From Sipunculus nudus (taxonomy: Eukaryota > Annelida > Sipuncula > Golfingiida > Sipunculidae), in assembly GCA_026874595.1 (NCBI GenBank), contig CM049306.1, positions 87,123,142 to 87,187,141 on the forward strand: a stretch of 64,000 nucleotides of DNA. Direction: 5' to 3'. The position numbers were made by a program, and so were the translations under genes. The notes beneath the pieces were generated by a model. The model did no database searches. It was not told the DNA's origin and worked only from the letters and a program-made list of their open reading frames with translations. Of the stretch, positions 1 through 11,088 are shown piece by piece (position 1 is the first letter of the stretch; every line of letters begins with the position of its first letter).

Positions 1-782
1 GAGGAAGTCATAAACATATAATCCGCCTTGAACCTTTAGTATAATACGGAACTAATTACACCAATAATTCAAACCCGTCACCGTAACAGACCATAAATAT
101 AAAGATTTGTTAGTAATTTTCTACTTTTGTACAAATGTCAAATAATACAGGGAAAGGGGAAAGTGACCGAAGCAAAGAAACATAACATTGGTTAGCTTAC
201 ACATGCTTTTGACTTGAATCTTTAATAACATTCAACTCACAAGGCAGAGCTGACGCTTGGTATGTATAGTCTTATTTTTGGCATATTCTTTTCATAGTTT
301 GCAAATGTATAACAAACCTTAAGATTGTCTGGCATTGCATTTTTTGTCTTCTGGACTCTAGTCGGACCCGAGTTGGTCCAAGTACGGACGCGAGTAATAA
401 ATCCTTGGCGTAGATCCTTAATCGGTTTAAATTATATCTTAAAAGAATCAAAGATCTTAGGTCAAGCAAATGACCCTATTAACAAGAAATCGTGTTTTCT
501 TGTTGTGATGTGTCAGCATGCTTTTCACAAATAGTAATATTTGTTTGCTTTCTGTCACTTTCCCCTATACATCTATCCTCCATAAGGCGAAGTCTTTGTA
601 GATATATAACTGTAAAATTTTCTTTATCAATTATCGTTTATTTTACATTTTTACAAAAGTAGAGGAGGGCTAATTTATCTTAATATTAATGCTCTTTTAC
701 AATGTCGGGTTTGAATTATTGGCGTAATTAGTTCCGTAATGTACATAAGGTTGAAGGCGGATTATATGTTTATGACTTCCTC
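1..782. mobile_element. Long-inverted-repeat (foldback/MITE-like) element, left end at window edge
   Basis: The first ~85 bases reappear, reverse-complemented and with few changes, at about 700-782, so that base 1 pairs with base 782. The match continues inward in blocks: the CTACTTTTGT segment near 121-130 pairs with 653-663, and the GGGGAAAGTGAC segment near 156-168 pairs with 556-568. The arms are therefore roughly 190-240 bp and imperfect, around a unique centre of about 300 bp. No transposase frame is present. The true left end and target duplication cannot be seen because the element starts at the window edge. It is probably a non-autonomous DNA transposon; the superfamily is not assigned. 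Confidence 0.75.
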
Positions 783-1024
783 GGGAATTGTATATATTGA
801 TCTATCAGCAGACTAAATTTAACTATCACACAGATAATGGTCTGTATTGTAGAGGAACTATTAACTACAGTTGCACGAGCTGTTGCTATGTAACCGTAAC
901 CATGAAAGCGCTTTACCCCAGGCTCCCATTATTTATAATAAAATGATATCTAGGTTTCGGGGGATTGGGGATTTATGCGGATTTATCCCTGGAAAGCAAT
1001 TTAGTTTGACAAATGAAACTCAGA
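783..1024. other. Unique AT-rich spacer
   Basis: No repeat, RNA gene or convincing reading frame was seen in this short stretch. Confidence 0.5.
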
Positions 1025-1207
1025 TCACATCAAGAGAATTGCTATAAGATAGTCTCTCACTACTTGAAAGGGAACGTGGCCGTTTTTGCAATATCCTTGT
1101 GGTGTTGGCATAGGGTTTTCACGGAATGTTTCTTCCACGACGAGTGGGTTTAATATCTCTTTTCCTTCGTATCCAATTGGCACGTACACCTCGCCACCTG
1201 GTATCCA
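1025..1207 (-). CDS. Candidate exon, unknown protein (minus strand)
   Basis: On the minus strand the frame is open from the stop at 1208-1210 down to the TGA at 1025-1027, about 60 codons. The translation looks protein-like (Gly, Pro, Glu and Val spread evenly, with a GYCKNGHVPF stretch) and codon third positions are mixed. A possible acceptor (CAG before GTGGCGAGG, near 1196) and a possible donor (CAA|GTAGTG, near 1055) lie inside. There is no methionine start and no family was recognised. Short open frames with this appearance also occur by chance, so this is a candidate only. Confidence 0.25.
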   Translation of the reverse strand, partial: WIPGGEVYVPIGYEGKEILNPLVVEETFRENPMPTPQGYCKNGHVPFQVVRDYLIAILLM

Positions 1208-2096
1208 TCATGGCGCCGCCATGAGGGAGCGTTTCTGTTTATTAATGTAGATTAAACCAACCAGCATATAAATACAGAAGCAAATCTCTCGTGTAGCCTG
1301 TCACGAATGCCGTCGTTTAGGCCTTTGGTAAAGAGGGTGTGTGTTAGTTTTTCGAACATATGGAAGTATAGTTGAACGTGTCTGAAAGACCACCTGCCTA
1401 ATAAGATCGCCTCTCCGATACGACCAACCTTGAGTGAACGAAAAAATGGCTATTCCGACGGGTGATCTTACTACACACATTTTACTGTATATCAAAGGCT
1501 AGCTATAATTAACATTACAGTTGCTCGGCAATGTATTTCAGTTTATTTGTGCTCATCTCTGTAAGAAATGAATAATCTGTGAGAAAATCACAGTCGCGAA
1601 TTTCTACATTTGGATTGAAAAAATTATTTAAATTTTTCTTTCTGCCAGCAACGAGACAGGTTGTTCTATGGGTTAAATATATATGATATCTAAATGCAAG
1701 ATGAATGAAACCAGGCTTTCTCTGTTTCAGTCCAGTTTTGATAAGTGTCTGTATTCAAATTTTCTTACTTACAAAATAACGAAGAAAATTCCACCTGATA
1801 AGCTTAAAATTCAACCATGCTTCAAAGTCTAGAAAAAGGTGTTTTTTCCCTCGAATATTAATTTATATAGTTCCCATTTCTTATAGCTACCATGATCTTC
1901 TTTCAGTTTACAGCGCCCCCTACACGTCACAGGGCTTAACCTGTTCTATTAGCAGAATATTTGAGTGTGACATAAAACTGTCCATATTCATTCTATGAGT
2001 TCAGCTTGATAACTGTTTAAGCCAGCATGTATGCCAAATACGTGCCAATTCTTTCAAAAAAGAAACGTCAGCATTAGACTTGTTGGACATCCGTCC
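1208..2096. other. Spacer without recognised features
   Basis: AT-rich unique sequence. No repeat structure, RNA gene or supported coding frame was seen. Confidence 0.5.
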
Positions 2097-2300
2097 TCAT
2101 TGTGTCAGACTTGCTGAGGATGATTGATGCAGTGAATTGTGTTTCTCCTCCATACATAACGATGTGCTTCTATAATAGAAACGATTCATTCTTTTTCTCT
2201 CAATTTCCACGGGCGAAAGCGCGTGTCTGGCTGAATGACAAGCAGCAGGATCGCGAGCCATGAAATTATCACGTTTGCGTGTGTAAGCTAGCAGCATCAT
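2097..2300 (-). CDS. Candidate C-terminal exon, unknown protein
   Basis: This minus-strand frame of 67 codons ends in TGA at 2097-2099. The encoded tail is basic and Ser-rich, with an EIERKRMNRFYYR stretch, and resembles a cytoplasmic tail in composition only. An AG (CTGCTAG) near 2288 could act as an acceptor. The GC content is higher than that of its neighbours. No domain was recognised and no partner exon is proven. The frame could be fortuitous. Confidence 0.22.
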   Translation of the reverse strand: MMLLAYTRKRDNFMARDPAACHSARHALSPVEIERKRMNRFYYRSTSLCMEEKHNSLHQSSSASLTQ

Positions 2301-5188
2301 ACAGAAGAATGCTTGTTAGCATGTAATTATTAGGCCAGGCTTTTCAATGTTTTGGCTTACGACAATGTTATGGAGAAGCTAAAGATTTATAGTGGAAAAT
2401 TAAAAAAAAAGTTGGAACAGTCAAATTATTTTGTTATATGTTTAGTTACCCTACATTAGTTGAAAATTCTTTTATACCTCAGTGGCAACTCCATGACCCA
2501 TGAATCTTAGAGCAGTCTAATGACAGTAACCACATCAGGAATAAAAATATATCTGTATTATGTAAATTTCCCCCAATTATATTCCCTGCGTGAGGTAAAA
2601 TATATACATGTATAAGTGTATAACCAGGCAAAGGATATTATTCTTTTAAATTTCCATTTTTTATAATTTAAGGACATTTGAAGTGGTACAGTTCGTAATC
2701 CGAAAAATAAAAAATCTGGCCTTAACCGATATGAAGGAACAGAGTGCGATAAACCGGTCTCTGGCGACGATATTATGAATGTCTACCAGTTTCAGAGCCC
2801 TGTTGTAAAGCTATTAATCATGACTCTGTTGATGCTGGTGAAGACGGTGATGACATCAATGTATCAGACGACAACAGAGCGTAGATTCAATCCTCTCCTA
2901 ATCAGGTTATCAATGCCGTGCTGTCAGTGAGACTGTTGGGCTGCCTTCAATCACGGCCGGGCCGACGAATAAGAGAGACTTACGTTCCACGCACCAGTGA
3001 TACAATCGGTTTGAATTCATCGTGCCGTCTGTTCGGACATTGTTTCTGATTGCATATATTATAATTCTGGCGGATAACAGTTGTAATAACTGTTAGTTCA
3101 TCTAAATGTGCATTTATATATCACCAGGCCTCGGCTTAAAATACAGCCACTTATGGCTACACGCAATTGAAAACAAACGTTTACATTATTCAATAACAAT
3201 ACGCATATGTGTGTGTTTAAGCGGAATTCACATTCTACGCATTACGCAATGATTACGTGATCTTCGTTTGACACTTTCCACTTAACCAATGACCGTGAAT
3301 ACACGACTAAGTAGGCATTTATATCGGACTTGTAAACCGACTTCAGTCTTGACTCAATTCATATGGGGGAATGTACTGCAAAGGCCATTCATCAGCCGTT
3401 TCATCGATATCGTTGGAAACATCCTCGAATCTTATTATCATTAGGCAATGGTTGGTGAATTAATACAAACGAATATTTGAACTCACAGCCATTGTGTAAA
3501 TTTCATCTCTATGATAACCATTCATTTCCTATGCCACGAACAATACGTCCAGTCGTCCAGTCACCCATGCAACACATGCTTGTATATGTGCCAGCAGAGA
3601 TTTAACAAACATGCAGGGGGATTCACCAATATGCCTAAGTAACGATTGTCTCACATGGGCTGTGTTGTAAGAAAGTATACAACATATATACAGATTTCTC
3701 TGGGTTTTTGTTAATATATGACAGAGTGACAATGGTGAATTGTCAAAAATGACGAGAATATTTGCGTCCTTATCGATGCTATACAGTGTTGTTCGACGTT
3801 ACAAAGTATGCCACTCTGACAGGTTGAGATACTCTTTTTTATGTCAAATCGACAATGTGCCGTGACTCGACCAAGGCCGCCTTTGCAGTAAGTACACGGG
3901 TGCCAAGGCGTCGTCTTTTTTGGGTGTTGTGCAAAACTGTTGTATTAATGAGCTAACCTAAAACAATATGATTACAAAGGCTGATGTCTGTTCGACATTT
4001 GGGGAAGAATATTTATCTTGAACCCTGAGCCGTCAGTTCATAGTCGCTGTCCTTATCAATAATACACATCATACCCATAGCGTCATAACTGACATAAGGA
4101 TGGCCTGGTATGTCACCCACTTTTTGCAATTAGAAATCTGCAATCTAAGGATTGCAAGCCTCCGCCATGTGGGAGTTCCCTATTGTGGGATGCAAACAAA
4201 ACCGCCTTTGCTTGGATTTATTCGGCCCATATTCCCTGGTTCATTCGTGCATGAGTGACTTTATCTTTGTGAACATTAGTTGATGACGTTCCTTAATCCG
4301 GTTCATGTGCCGGCTCCACACCAAATTCTAATCGGTTCTCCATTTGTCCAGTCCTAGAATGCCCTGAACATTTCATGAAATTCCGTTCAATATTGCATGT
4401 GTTGTGTTTTGAACAAACACACACACGAACGGGGATGGTTGCGTACCAACGTGGCGGATGTAACAGGGAATCCACAGAGGAGCAAGCTATATATCCTCAA
4501 CAGCCAATGAGAATAAATTAGAACCTTGGCGAACCAGACAGTTATAGCCCTTTCTCACTGCTCTGATGATTCTTGGTCCTGTGCATACGTCCTGGCGGAC
4601 GAACAGGTGGTGGGTAAATGGAATACTTTAGAACGAATGTATCATGCCTATTGCGCAAGGGTAGTCTAAGCTAGCTAATACAAAAAGGCAGTCGTAAAAA
4701 ATGTATGCAAGATTAAAATTTACAGAGTAGTCCACTGCATAAAGCTTTTATGATGAAAGAGGGAACATCTCCTAATCAGTCAAATCACGGTTAAGATGTA
4801 TTTAACTTCGCATTTAATCGTGAAATTTATTTATTGTCACTATGTCCTTTGGCATATACTAGCGTTTACTGGAAACTAGAGTTGACCCACTGACCTTTAG
4901 GGAAGAGTGTTATAATCCCTTATGTCCGGGGCGTCAGCAAATGATTCGATCAAATCCAGGTACAATATCGGGACTTGCCGGTCAAGTATTCACAGAAACC
5001 CTTCATGATTAGTCTATGCCAATGTCAGGCCACATAAACAAAATTACTATTATATTGAATCGCAGCTTTTATATTTTTCTGAGTGAGCACAAAGTCCGTG
5101 GTATTAATGCTGATAAGTGCTGTTCTTCCCTCAACCAGTTAATGTACTACTAATGAAACTTTTCAGTAATCTGTTCATCTGCACCTGT
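2301..5188. other. Unique spacer with weak coding-like patches
   Basis: Mostly unique AT-rich DNA. Two very short patches read like coding sequence: plus strand 2796-2884, acidic, ending in TAG after a TTTCAG acceptor-like site; and minus strand 3343-3440, also acidic, ending in TGA. Neither is long enough to call. No RNA gene or transposon was recognised. Confidence 0.4.
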
Positions 5189-5784
5189 TTAAAGCCTGTA
5201 CCTCACTGGGCTGCGACAGCTTGCGACAAATTGCAATCGGCATTCGCGAGAGGGTTTCAAAAGTATCTTTGAACATTCGCCGTGATTCTCATTTTCTTCG
5301 CGAGATTCAAAAAGTGTCGCTCCCTTGTCGCAGAAATTTTGAACATGTTAAAAAAATTCGCACGACACAATTTCTCTCAAATAATCAAAGAGGCGTCGCT
5401 GATGTCTCGAACCCGTCTCAAACCTGTCTCGAACTATTTCCAAGTCAGTTTCCGCTAGTCTAGGGAACTGTGAGAAATTTTGTGAGGGATTCGCAACCTA
5501 TGCAACTACATTGCGAACGATTCGTGCGACTTTCGCATGGCACTCGCAAGAGTAACGAACTGTCGTGCGAATATTTCACAACTGATCGCACAACATTCGC
5601 GTGACAGGTATACAAATTTTGGTAAAAATTCGCAAGGAGTTCTTGTGACATTTGTTCACCACTCGTGTTGTAAGTACAATTCAGTGTGATTGCAAGGGAA
5701 AATTGTCGCTTATTCGCGTAATTTTTTGCAGTTTCGTCTCCAACTGCTCGCAATCTGTCGCAGCCCTGCAAAATACAGGCTTAA
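5189..5784. mobile_element. Inverted-repeat MITE with TTAA flanks
   Basis: The left end at 5193 (AGCCTGTA, then GGGCTGCGACAG and TTGCGA) is repeated in reverse complement at about 5750-5780 (TCGCAA, CTGTCGCAGCCC, TACAGGC). Both ends abut TTAA (5189-5192 and 5781-5784), as a TTAA-specific, piggyBac-like target duplication would. The ~588-bp body is rich in TTCGC/GCGAA words, unlike the surrounding AT-rich DNA. The minus frame at 5460-5771 lies wholly inside the element and is not a host gene. The superfamily call is tentative, because the ends lack the usual CCC start of piggyBac elements. Confidence 0.7.
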
Positions 5785-5899
5785 GTGTAGTCGCAATTTT
5801 ATAATTTACCTTTCGGGCAAGCTAGTAAAAATTTACTTTTTTTTTATCTAATGGTAATTTAAATAAAAATATGGATATGGGAATGGCCCTGTCTTTACT

Positions 5900-6150
5900 G
5901 AGAATAAGGTACATGTACCTGGACAGTCGAGGGGTAAAACGCTGGCGACTCAGGTTCGATCCCCGGCGAGGCTATGAGAAGGGGTTGCAGTGACCCGTCA
6001 AAGACCTTCGGTTTCCTCCGCCTATACATACTACCGGATGACATAGACAGGTACCCCGCTCTATTATGGCACCGATGCTCTAGGTCAATCATAGAGACGG
6101 GCGTACAACGCCATCTTCAGAACTCCCGGTAGACTGGTTCCAACTCCAGT
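5900..6150 (+). mobile_element. tRNA-derived SINE-like element
   Basis: A pol III B box, GGTTCGATCC, sits at 5953-5962, preceded by a degenerate A-box-like region near 5918-5932. It is followed by a non-tRNA body with a GGTTTCCTCC word at about 6010, of a kind seen in conserved SINE core regions. There is no intact tRNA fold, so this is a SINE rather than a tRNA gene. The body ends in segments that recur inverted at 6453-6600. Confidence 0.55.
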
Positions 6151-6452
6151 ATGCATTATGTATGATAAAAATAAACATTTCGATTGCTCAGAGAAGTTGT
6201 CGAAAGTTGGCTTTACATTTCTCGTATCATAAATGATAAGATTAATAGATATTGATAATAAACCAATGCCACGTACAGTGGAATATCAAATTTTCTGTAT
6301 ATCGTATCTTCTATACACCCATCAGTCAATTTTTTGTGCAACAACTCTTTTTCCAATATTTGGAAACTATAGATAACTAAAGAAAGTAATTTTATGAGAA
6401 ATCTTCACGGATAACCAGCCAGGATCGCGTGAACGTCCATAACAATCGCAAT

Positions 6453-6600
6453 GAGCGTGCAGACAGGAGTTGGAACCAGTCTACAGTTAAGTCAGGAGTT
6501 GCAACTGGGAGTACTTAAGATGGCGTTGTACGCCTGTCTCTGTGCTTGGTTGAGGGCCATAATAGAGCAGGGTACCAGTCTACGGAATGACACCGCTTGA
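6453..6600 (-). repeat. Inverted partial copy of the SINE body
   Basis: This stretch is the reverse complement of about 6040-6147. Shared blocks include GGAGTTGGAACCAGTCTAC, the AAGATGGCGTTGTACGCC block and CCATAATAGAGC followed by GGGTACC. A ~26-base internal insertion distinguishes the arms. The arms are separated by ~305 bp of AT-rich DNA. The pair could be two head-to-head insertions or one foldback element. Confidence 0.65.
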
Positions 6601-7404
6601 GTCGTGGAGGGTACTTCGCATCAGAACTAGTACAATACATGTAAAATAAATAAAGTTTAATAAGGTACATTAGCAGTCAGTCTTTCAATGACAGACATAT
6701 CTTGTTTCTGGCAGGACCCAATTATGAACCATAATGCATGAAAAAACTAAATTATTATAACGTATGAATTGTGACAGAACACAACACCTGGAATCTGTTG
6801 TAAATTAATATGTAATACAGGTAAGACAACATTTACAAAACATGATATAGCTGCAACCCTTTACAGTGCACCAGATATTACAACGCTGAAACTTTCAGAT
6901 CGATGACTTATCTGTTTAAAACATTTGTCGATATACAAGTATCATTAAGTATACCGTTATTAAACGGGAAATATTTTGAAATACCCGCATTTTGGTAATT
7001 GTATTTTTGGCGTTTCATTTATCTTTTCCATAAAAAAATGTTGCTGTAATATATTGAATCTATAAAAGTATAACTGTTCACAATTTTTTTATGAAATGAA
7101 AGAGCCCATCATTTTTTAAAGGTGAAGTTTAGTGCTGTCGCTATAGTTGATTGCATTATGCGAAACTAGGAAGGTCCTAGAATTAAGGGGGGAAGTTATG
7201 AGTACAACCCCCTAGCTCACTCCCTCCCCCCCCCCCCCCCACCTTCCCCCTGCTTTCTACTCCATCGACCTAGCCTCATCTCTTTATCCTCAGCCATACA
7301 CACTGAAAGAAGGTTACTTGGGGGATCCTTCGTGAAGCAGGTCCTCTGGTCCCTGGAATCACGCTAATTCTATATCAGCAGATAAAATGACCGGGGCAGT
7401 CTAG
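6601..7404. other. Spacer with poly-C tract
   Basis: Unique AT-rich DNA with a C-homopolymer of about 15-17 bases inside a C-rich run at 7211-7250. It lies upstream of the exon candidate at 7445. Confidence 0.5.
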
Positions 7405-7444
7405 TATTTATGGCACAGCTACGACAAACCGCTGTTTCCTGCAG

Positions 7445-7575
7445 ATCAGCTTCTTGAATCTACGGGCGCAAATTCAACATCCAAAGGACAAATCGGCGAT
7501 GTGAATGAGCTACAAAGTGAGGACGTGAAGGAGGCGCCAAAGCAGGAAAGTCCGCAGAAAAACAAGTCTGACTAA
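7445..7575 (+). CDS. Candidate 3'-terminal coding exon, hydrophilic C-terminus
   Basis: A good acceptor (CTGTTTCCTGCAG, ending at 7444) precedes 43 codons that are open to TAA at 7573-7575. The frame is open back to a TAG at 7402-7404. The encoded tail is highly hydrophilic, rich in Glu, Lys, Gln, Ser and Asp (with VNELQSEDVKEAPKQESPQK), typical of a disordered C-terminus and unlike random AT-rich translation. Codon GC and periodicity stand out against the flanks. Downstream ~650 nt lead to AATAAA at 8226-8231, a plausible 3' UTR. The upstream exons were not found and no family was recognised. This is the best host-gene exon candidate on the plus strand. Confidence 0.4.
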
Positions 7576-8264
7576 AATAGCTGACAAAAGGAACGACATC
7601 GCGCTAGTCTGTCCTTAAAGGTCAGCCCCAGAGCCCATGCGGAGTGGATTGTCACAGGATTGCCGTAAGACAATGGACGTTATGCTTTGATCCTATCTTG
7701 TTCTGTGTTTTCTTCAGAATTTCTTACAAAAGATGTTATTCGTTGAATAATATAAGAGCAGGATATTTCCCCTGGTATCTCAAATACCTCCAGCTTACAG
7801 GCATGATATCACTCAGGATTTATCTGAAAAGTTTATTAACCTATAAACAAAAAGCAGTGCCAGTTCTTTATGTCAAGGGAACCTCTCATGCTTATGTGGC
7901 AGTATTGATTCCCTGGAGTGATGTAGTCAGAAGATTCAGGGTCTTTCTCCCAGTGTCATACTATATCATGGTGAGCCGTTGTTCACACCCTGCCCTGTCA
8001 ATCCGCTACAGTATTAGATTTGTTCGGCTTATTATTCTCAAAGACCAGCTGCAAACATTAGACCCTAGAATTCATGTGTTCTCCCGAGAGAGCAAGGAGA
8101 CATAGGCATAGGCATGTTTTGATCTTTAAAAATACATGACGCAGATTATTGTCTTGTGTAAAGAGTTTATGTATTAATGATATTTCCCAAATTTTGGTTG
8201 TATATATATTTCTGCGAGTTATTCCAATAAATGGGGATTTAATCTTCAAAGTTGAAGCCGTCAT
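7576..8264 (+). other. Possible 3' UTR
   Basis: This follows the stop of the 7445-7575 exon candidate and ends near AATAAA at 8226-8231. The 153-codon frame at 7644-8105 lies inside it. Its translation is Ile/Leu/Tyr/Arg-rich without domain character, so it is treated as fortuitous. The 3' UTR reading depends entirely on the exon being real. Confidence 0.25.
8226..8231 (+). promoter_or_regulatory. Candidate polyadenylation signal AATAAA
   Basis: AATAAA downstream of the candidate terminal exon at 7445-7575. In AT-rich DNA this hexamer is frequent, so support is positional only. Confidence 0.25.
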
Positions 8265-8504
8265 AGTGGTACTTTGAATATATATTTATTATTATTATTA
8301 TTAGCAGCAGCAGTAGTAGAAGTAGTAATTATGCGTTTTCATCAATGCAAAACAGAGTTATTAACAGTTGTCTTCATCATTATATAGTTTATATGATCTT
8401 TACTGTTCATATCCCTCAGTCTTACCAGACAAAAGCACACCAAAACAGAATGAGCGGGAGCATCATTTAAACACTAGAAACAACAAACACCAAAATATGT
8501 TCTC

Positions 8505-8506
8505 TG

Positions 8507-8555
<49 letters not shown>

Positions 8556-8584
8556 TAATAATAATAACAATAATAATAATAAAA
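8505..8584. repeat. (AAT)n microsatellite
   Basis: About 80 bp of near-perfect AAT/ATT triplets with a few interruptions; a shorter ATT run occurs at 8288-8302. Confidence 0.95.
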
Positions 8585-8699
8585 ATAAAAAAAATTACAA
8601 TTTATTTTATAAAGCGTAATTCCAATACGAATGGTGTCCCTAAACTGTGACCTTTGAGTGAGTTTTAGCAACTTAACAGGGCGCTCAATTACTTGCATC

Positions 8700-10990
8700 G
8701 CATAAATACCTGCATTATGAAATAAAGAAAATGAACATAAATAGGCAAGCCTTTTTCGTATCCATGTAGACTGATATTCCTTTCAAAGGCAAAGTTTTAG
8801 ACATAGATAGTTTGTAATATAAAATGTTAGTAGTTGTGCGGGAAAGAGCGAAAATAAAGCACCAATGGACATTAGAAATTCGATCGGTAAGGTAACCTTG
8901 GTTAACGTATGTGCTGCAATTTCTGAGACATAGTGCTGACAGACTGCTGCGTAATGAGTATCTGGATGGGCAGATGACAGGTGAGGAACCAATGACAGCC
9001 CTTATAAATAACAAATGAGGGACGTCCTGAAGAAAATATAGACCCAAGTACTGGATGATATCAATGAGAAATTACCAAGCGCGCTGTCCCATTAATAATA
9101 CCAAGTCAGATGCAAATAGGAATATGTGGAATAATACCAGTCAATAAGTCTTAATTTTGCGGCATTATGAAAGTCTGTTTCCAAAGAAAAAGGCGATGAG
9201 CTTTTAAAATTAGCGCCATTTTGTGTAGGAATCTTGGAGACAGGTCCCCTTGTAATTATAAAGAAGCATAAGCTCTAGATCAGATGTTTCATTTATCTTA
9301 TTTCAGAAGTTATAGTGATCTGATGTTTCATTTATCTCATTTCAGTAGTTATAGTATTTTCTTCGGATAATCATTTAAATGCGAATGGAGATATTTCCCG
9401 AATAATACTTCTTGTCATCAAATTATATATGTTTCACGTTGAAAATATACACAACAAATATTTATTCTGCTATCTTGTGGTAATTATGTCACTGGCAACA
9501 AGAATATCATATATTATACAAAATTTGGCACATAAAAAATACACTTTACTTTAAAAATATGATTAGATAATTTTAGATAAATTGAATAATTATAATCATA
9601 AAATTAATAAAGAAAACTACAGACACTGTTATGTAAATTCATTTAGACATAAATTCCTTATACACAAATATGTAAAATTTGTTTTTAAATATGAAATCAT
9701 GCGGTTAATTATTTTTCAAACGTTTGCATATTTGTTTTGTTAGTCAAACCATTTACAGTACACCTTATTTCTTGTCTTACAACCGAGACGTCACGTAGTC
9801 ATTTAAGTGCTACTACTATACTAAGTTTTTCTGGCCTGACCTATGATAATACCATCAGGCGGTATGAGACGTGTCCCTGAGACCAGATATAGACAGATCA
9901 GTGTATTAGTATTGTAGACATTATAGAAAGAGTCCTAGATACCGTATAAGTCCGTGTATAAGCTTAGTGAGCCCTTCTGGGATCACTGTACAACGCCTTC
10001 ACTGTCTGTGGAGTGTGGCTTTTAACTAGCTTAATCACGGGGAGCTTAGTTTAGAACAAACTTTCTGGTCGGAGTGACTGGCCTTGGCGTGGTAAAGGTG
10101 CGGCCCGGGAGTTTCAGACGGAAATTAGACCGTTATTAGGTAGGTTTATATTGGTTCAGGGCGTCAAGAGTTCGCAAATACAGGAATATCTCCTTTTCCA
10201 ACCGCGCGTGTTTATCTCAGCATTCAACTGTCTTCACTGTCGCAAGGCACATGCCAATGGTGATATAAATATATCTCGACGGTTTAACAGGGACGGATCT
10301 TGTACCCTCGAAAGGGCGGTCTCTGAACGATTTTCTAGTCGTAAATGTTGATTCCGCATCATGGCCTACAGCAAGAACGAAATCAACCCCCATTAAAAAA
10401 ATTCGTGCCATGGTTTTGTTTAAATTCAACCGCATTTTCCTGCTAAAAAATATCAGGCCAGAATACTGTCATTATTGAGCAGTAAAAGATATTACATAAT
10501 TCGGTGCATAAATAAAATGGGATTTATTTTAAAATGCTGTTAATGCCTTCAATTCAAATTAGGAAAAAAAGCGGTAAGATTCGATGCAAATATAAGCCTT
10601 TCAGTTCATAAGACGTGTAAAAACTGTCCTTCCACGTTCGATGTATTGAATTGATTGTTTTGGAGGGTTTAATTTCATTTTTCTTCACGGCCATATGTAA
10701 ATCTTTTGCCAGCAGCAAAGCTACTTTTTAACACATTCACTGCCGAGCCAAATATTCGCCCAGTGCCAGGGTCTGCAACAGCCTAAGGAAGCTCTGGACG
10801 AGACAGTTCTATAGGTGTGAATTGCTGATAACGAGGGTATGAACTGTGAAGTCCACCTGCTTAAGGACCATAAAACCCGGGGGAGGTGTTATGCACGGTA
10901 GAAAGACATGACGAATTTAATTAGTCAATTATAGCTGATATACCGCCTACAAAGTGAATATGCGCACACACACACGCACACGAATATGTA
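8700..10990. other. Spacer with a 39-bp tandem duplication
   Basis: Unique DNA. 9278-9316 and 9317-9355 are adjacent copies of a 39-bp unit (GATCNGATGTTTCATTTATC...). 9860-10360 is GC-richer than its flanks but has no convincing frame. Other open frames here look random. Confidence 0.5.
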
Positions 10991-10992
10991 TA

Positions 10993-11087
<95 letters not shown>
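10993..11087. repeat. Compound (TA)n-(GA)n microsatellite
   Basis: About 60 bp of TA repeats run directly into about 30 bp of GA repeats. The open frame reading through it is an artefact of the repeat. Confidence 0.95.

Positions 11088-11088
<1 letters not shown>

Noticed and set aside
5945-5970. tRNA gene
   Set aside because: Only the B box is convincing; no acceptor or anticodon stem, so SINE is the better call.
7644-8105. 153-codon plus frame
   Set aside because: Long for this window but with no domain, an Ile/Leu/Tyr/Arg-rich random look, and a position consistent with a 3' UTR.
8715-9047. 110-codon minus frame with an overlapping open frame in another register
   Set aside because: Two overlapping frames of similar quality, no motif and no splice context.
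10740-10870. Coding-like texture on both strands
   Set aside because: Both strands look equally plausible over a very short span, so chance is the better explanation.
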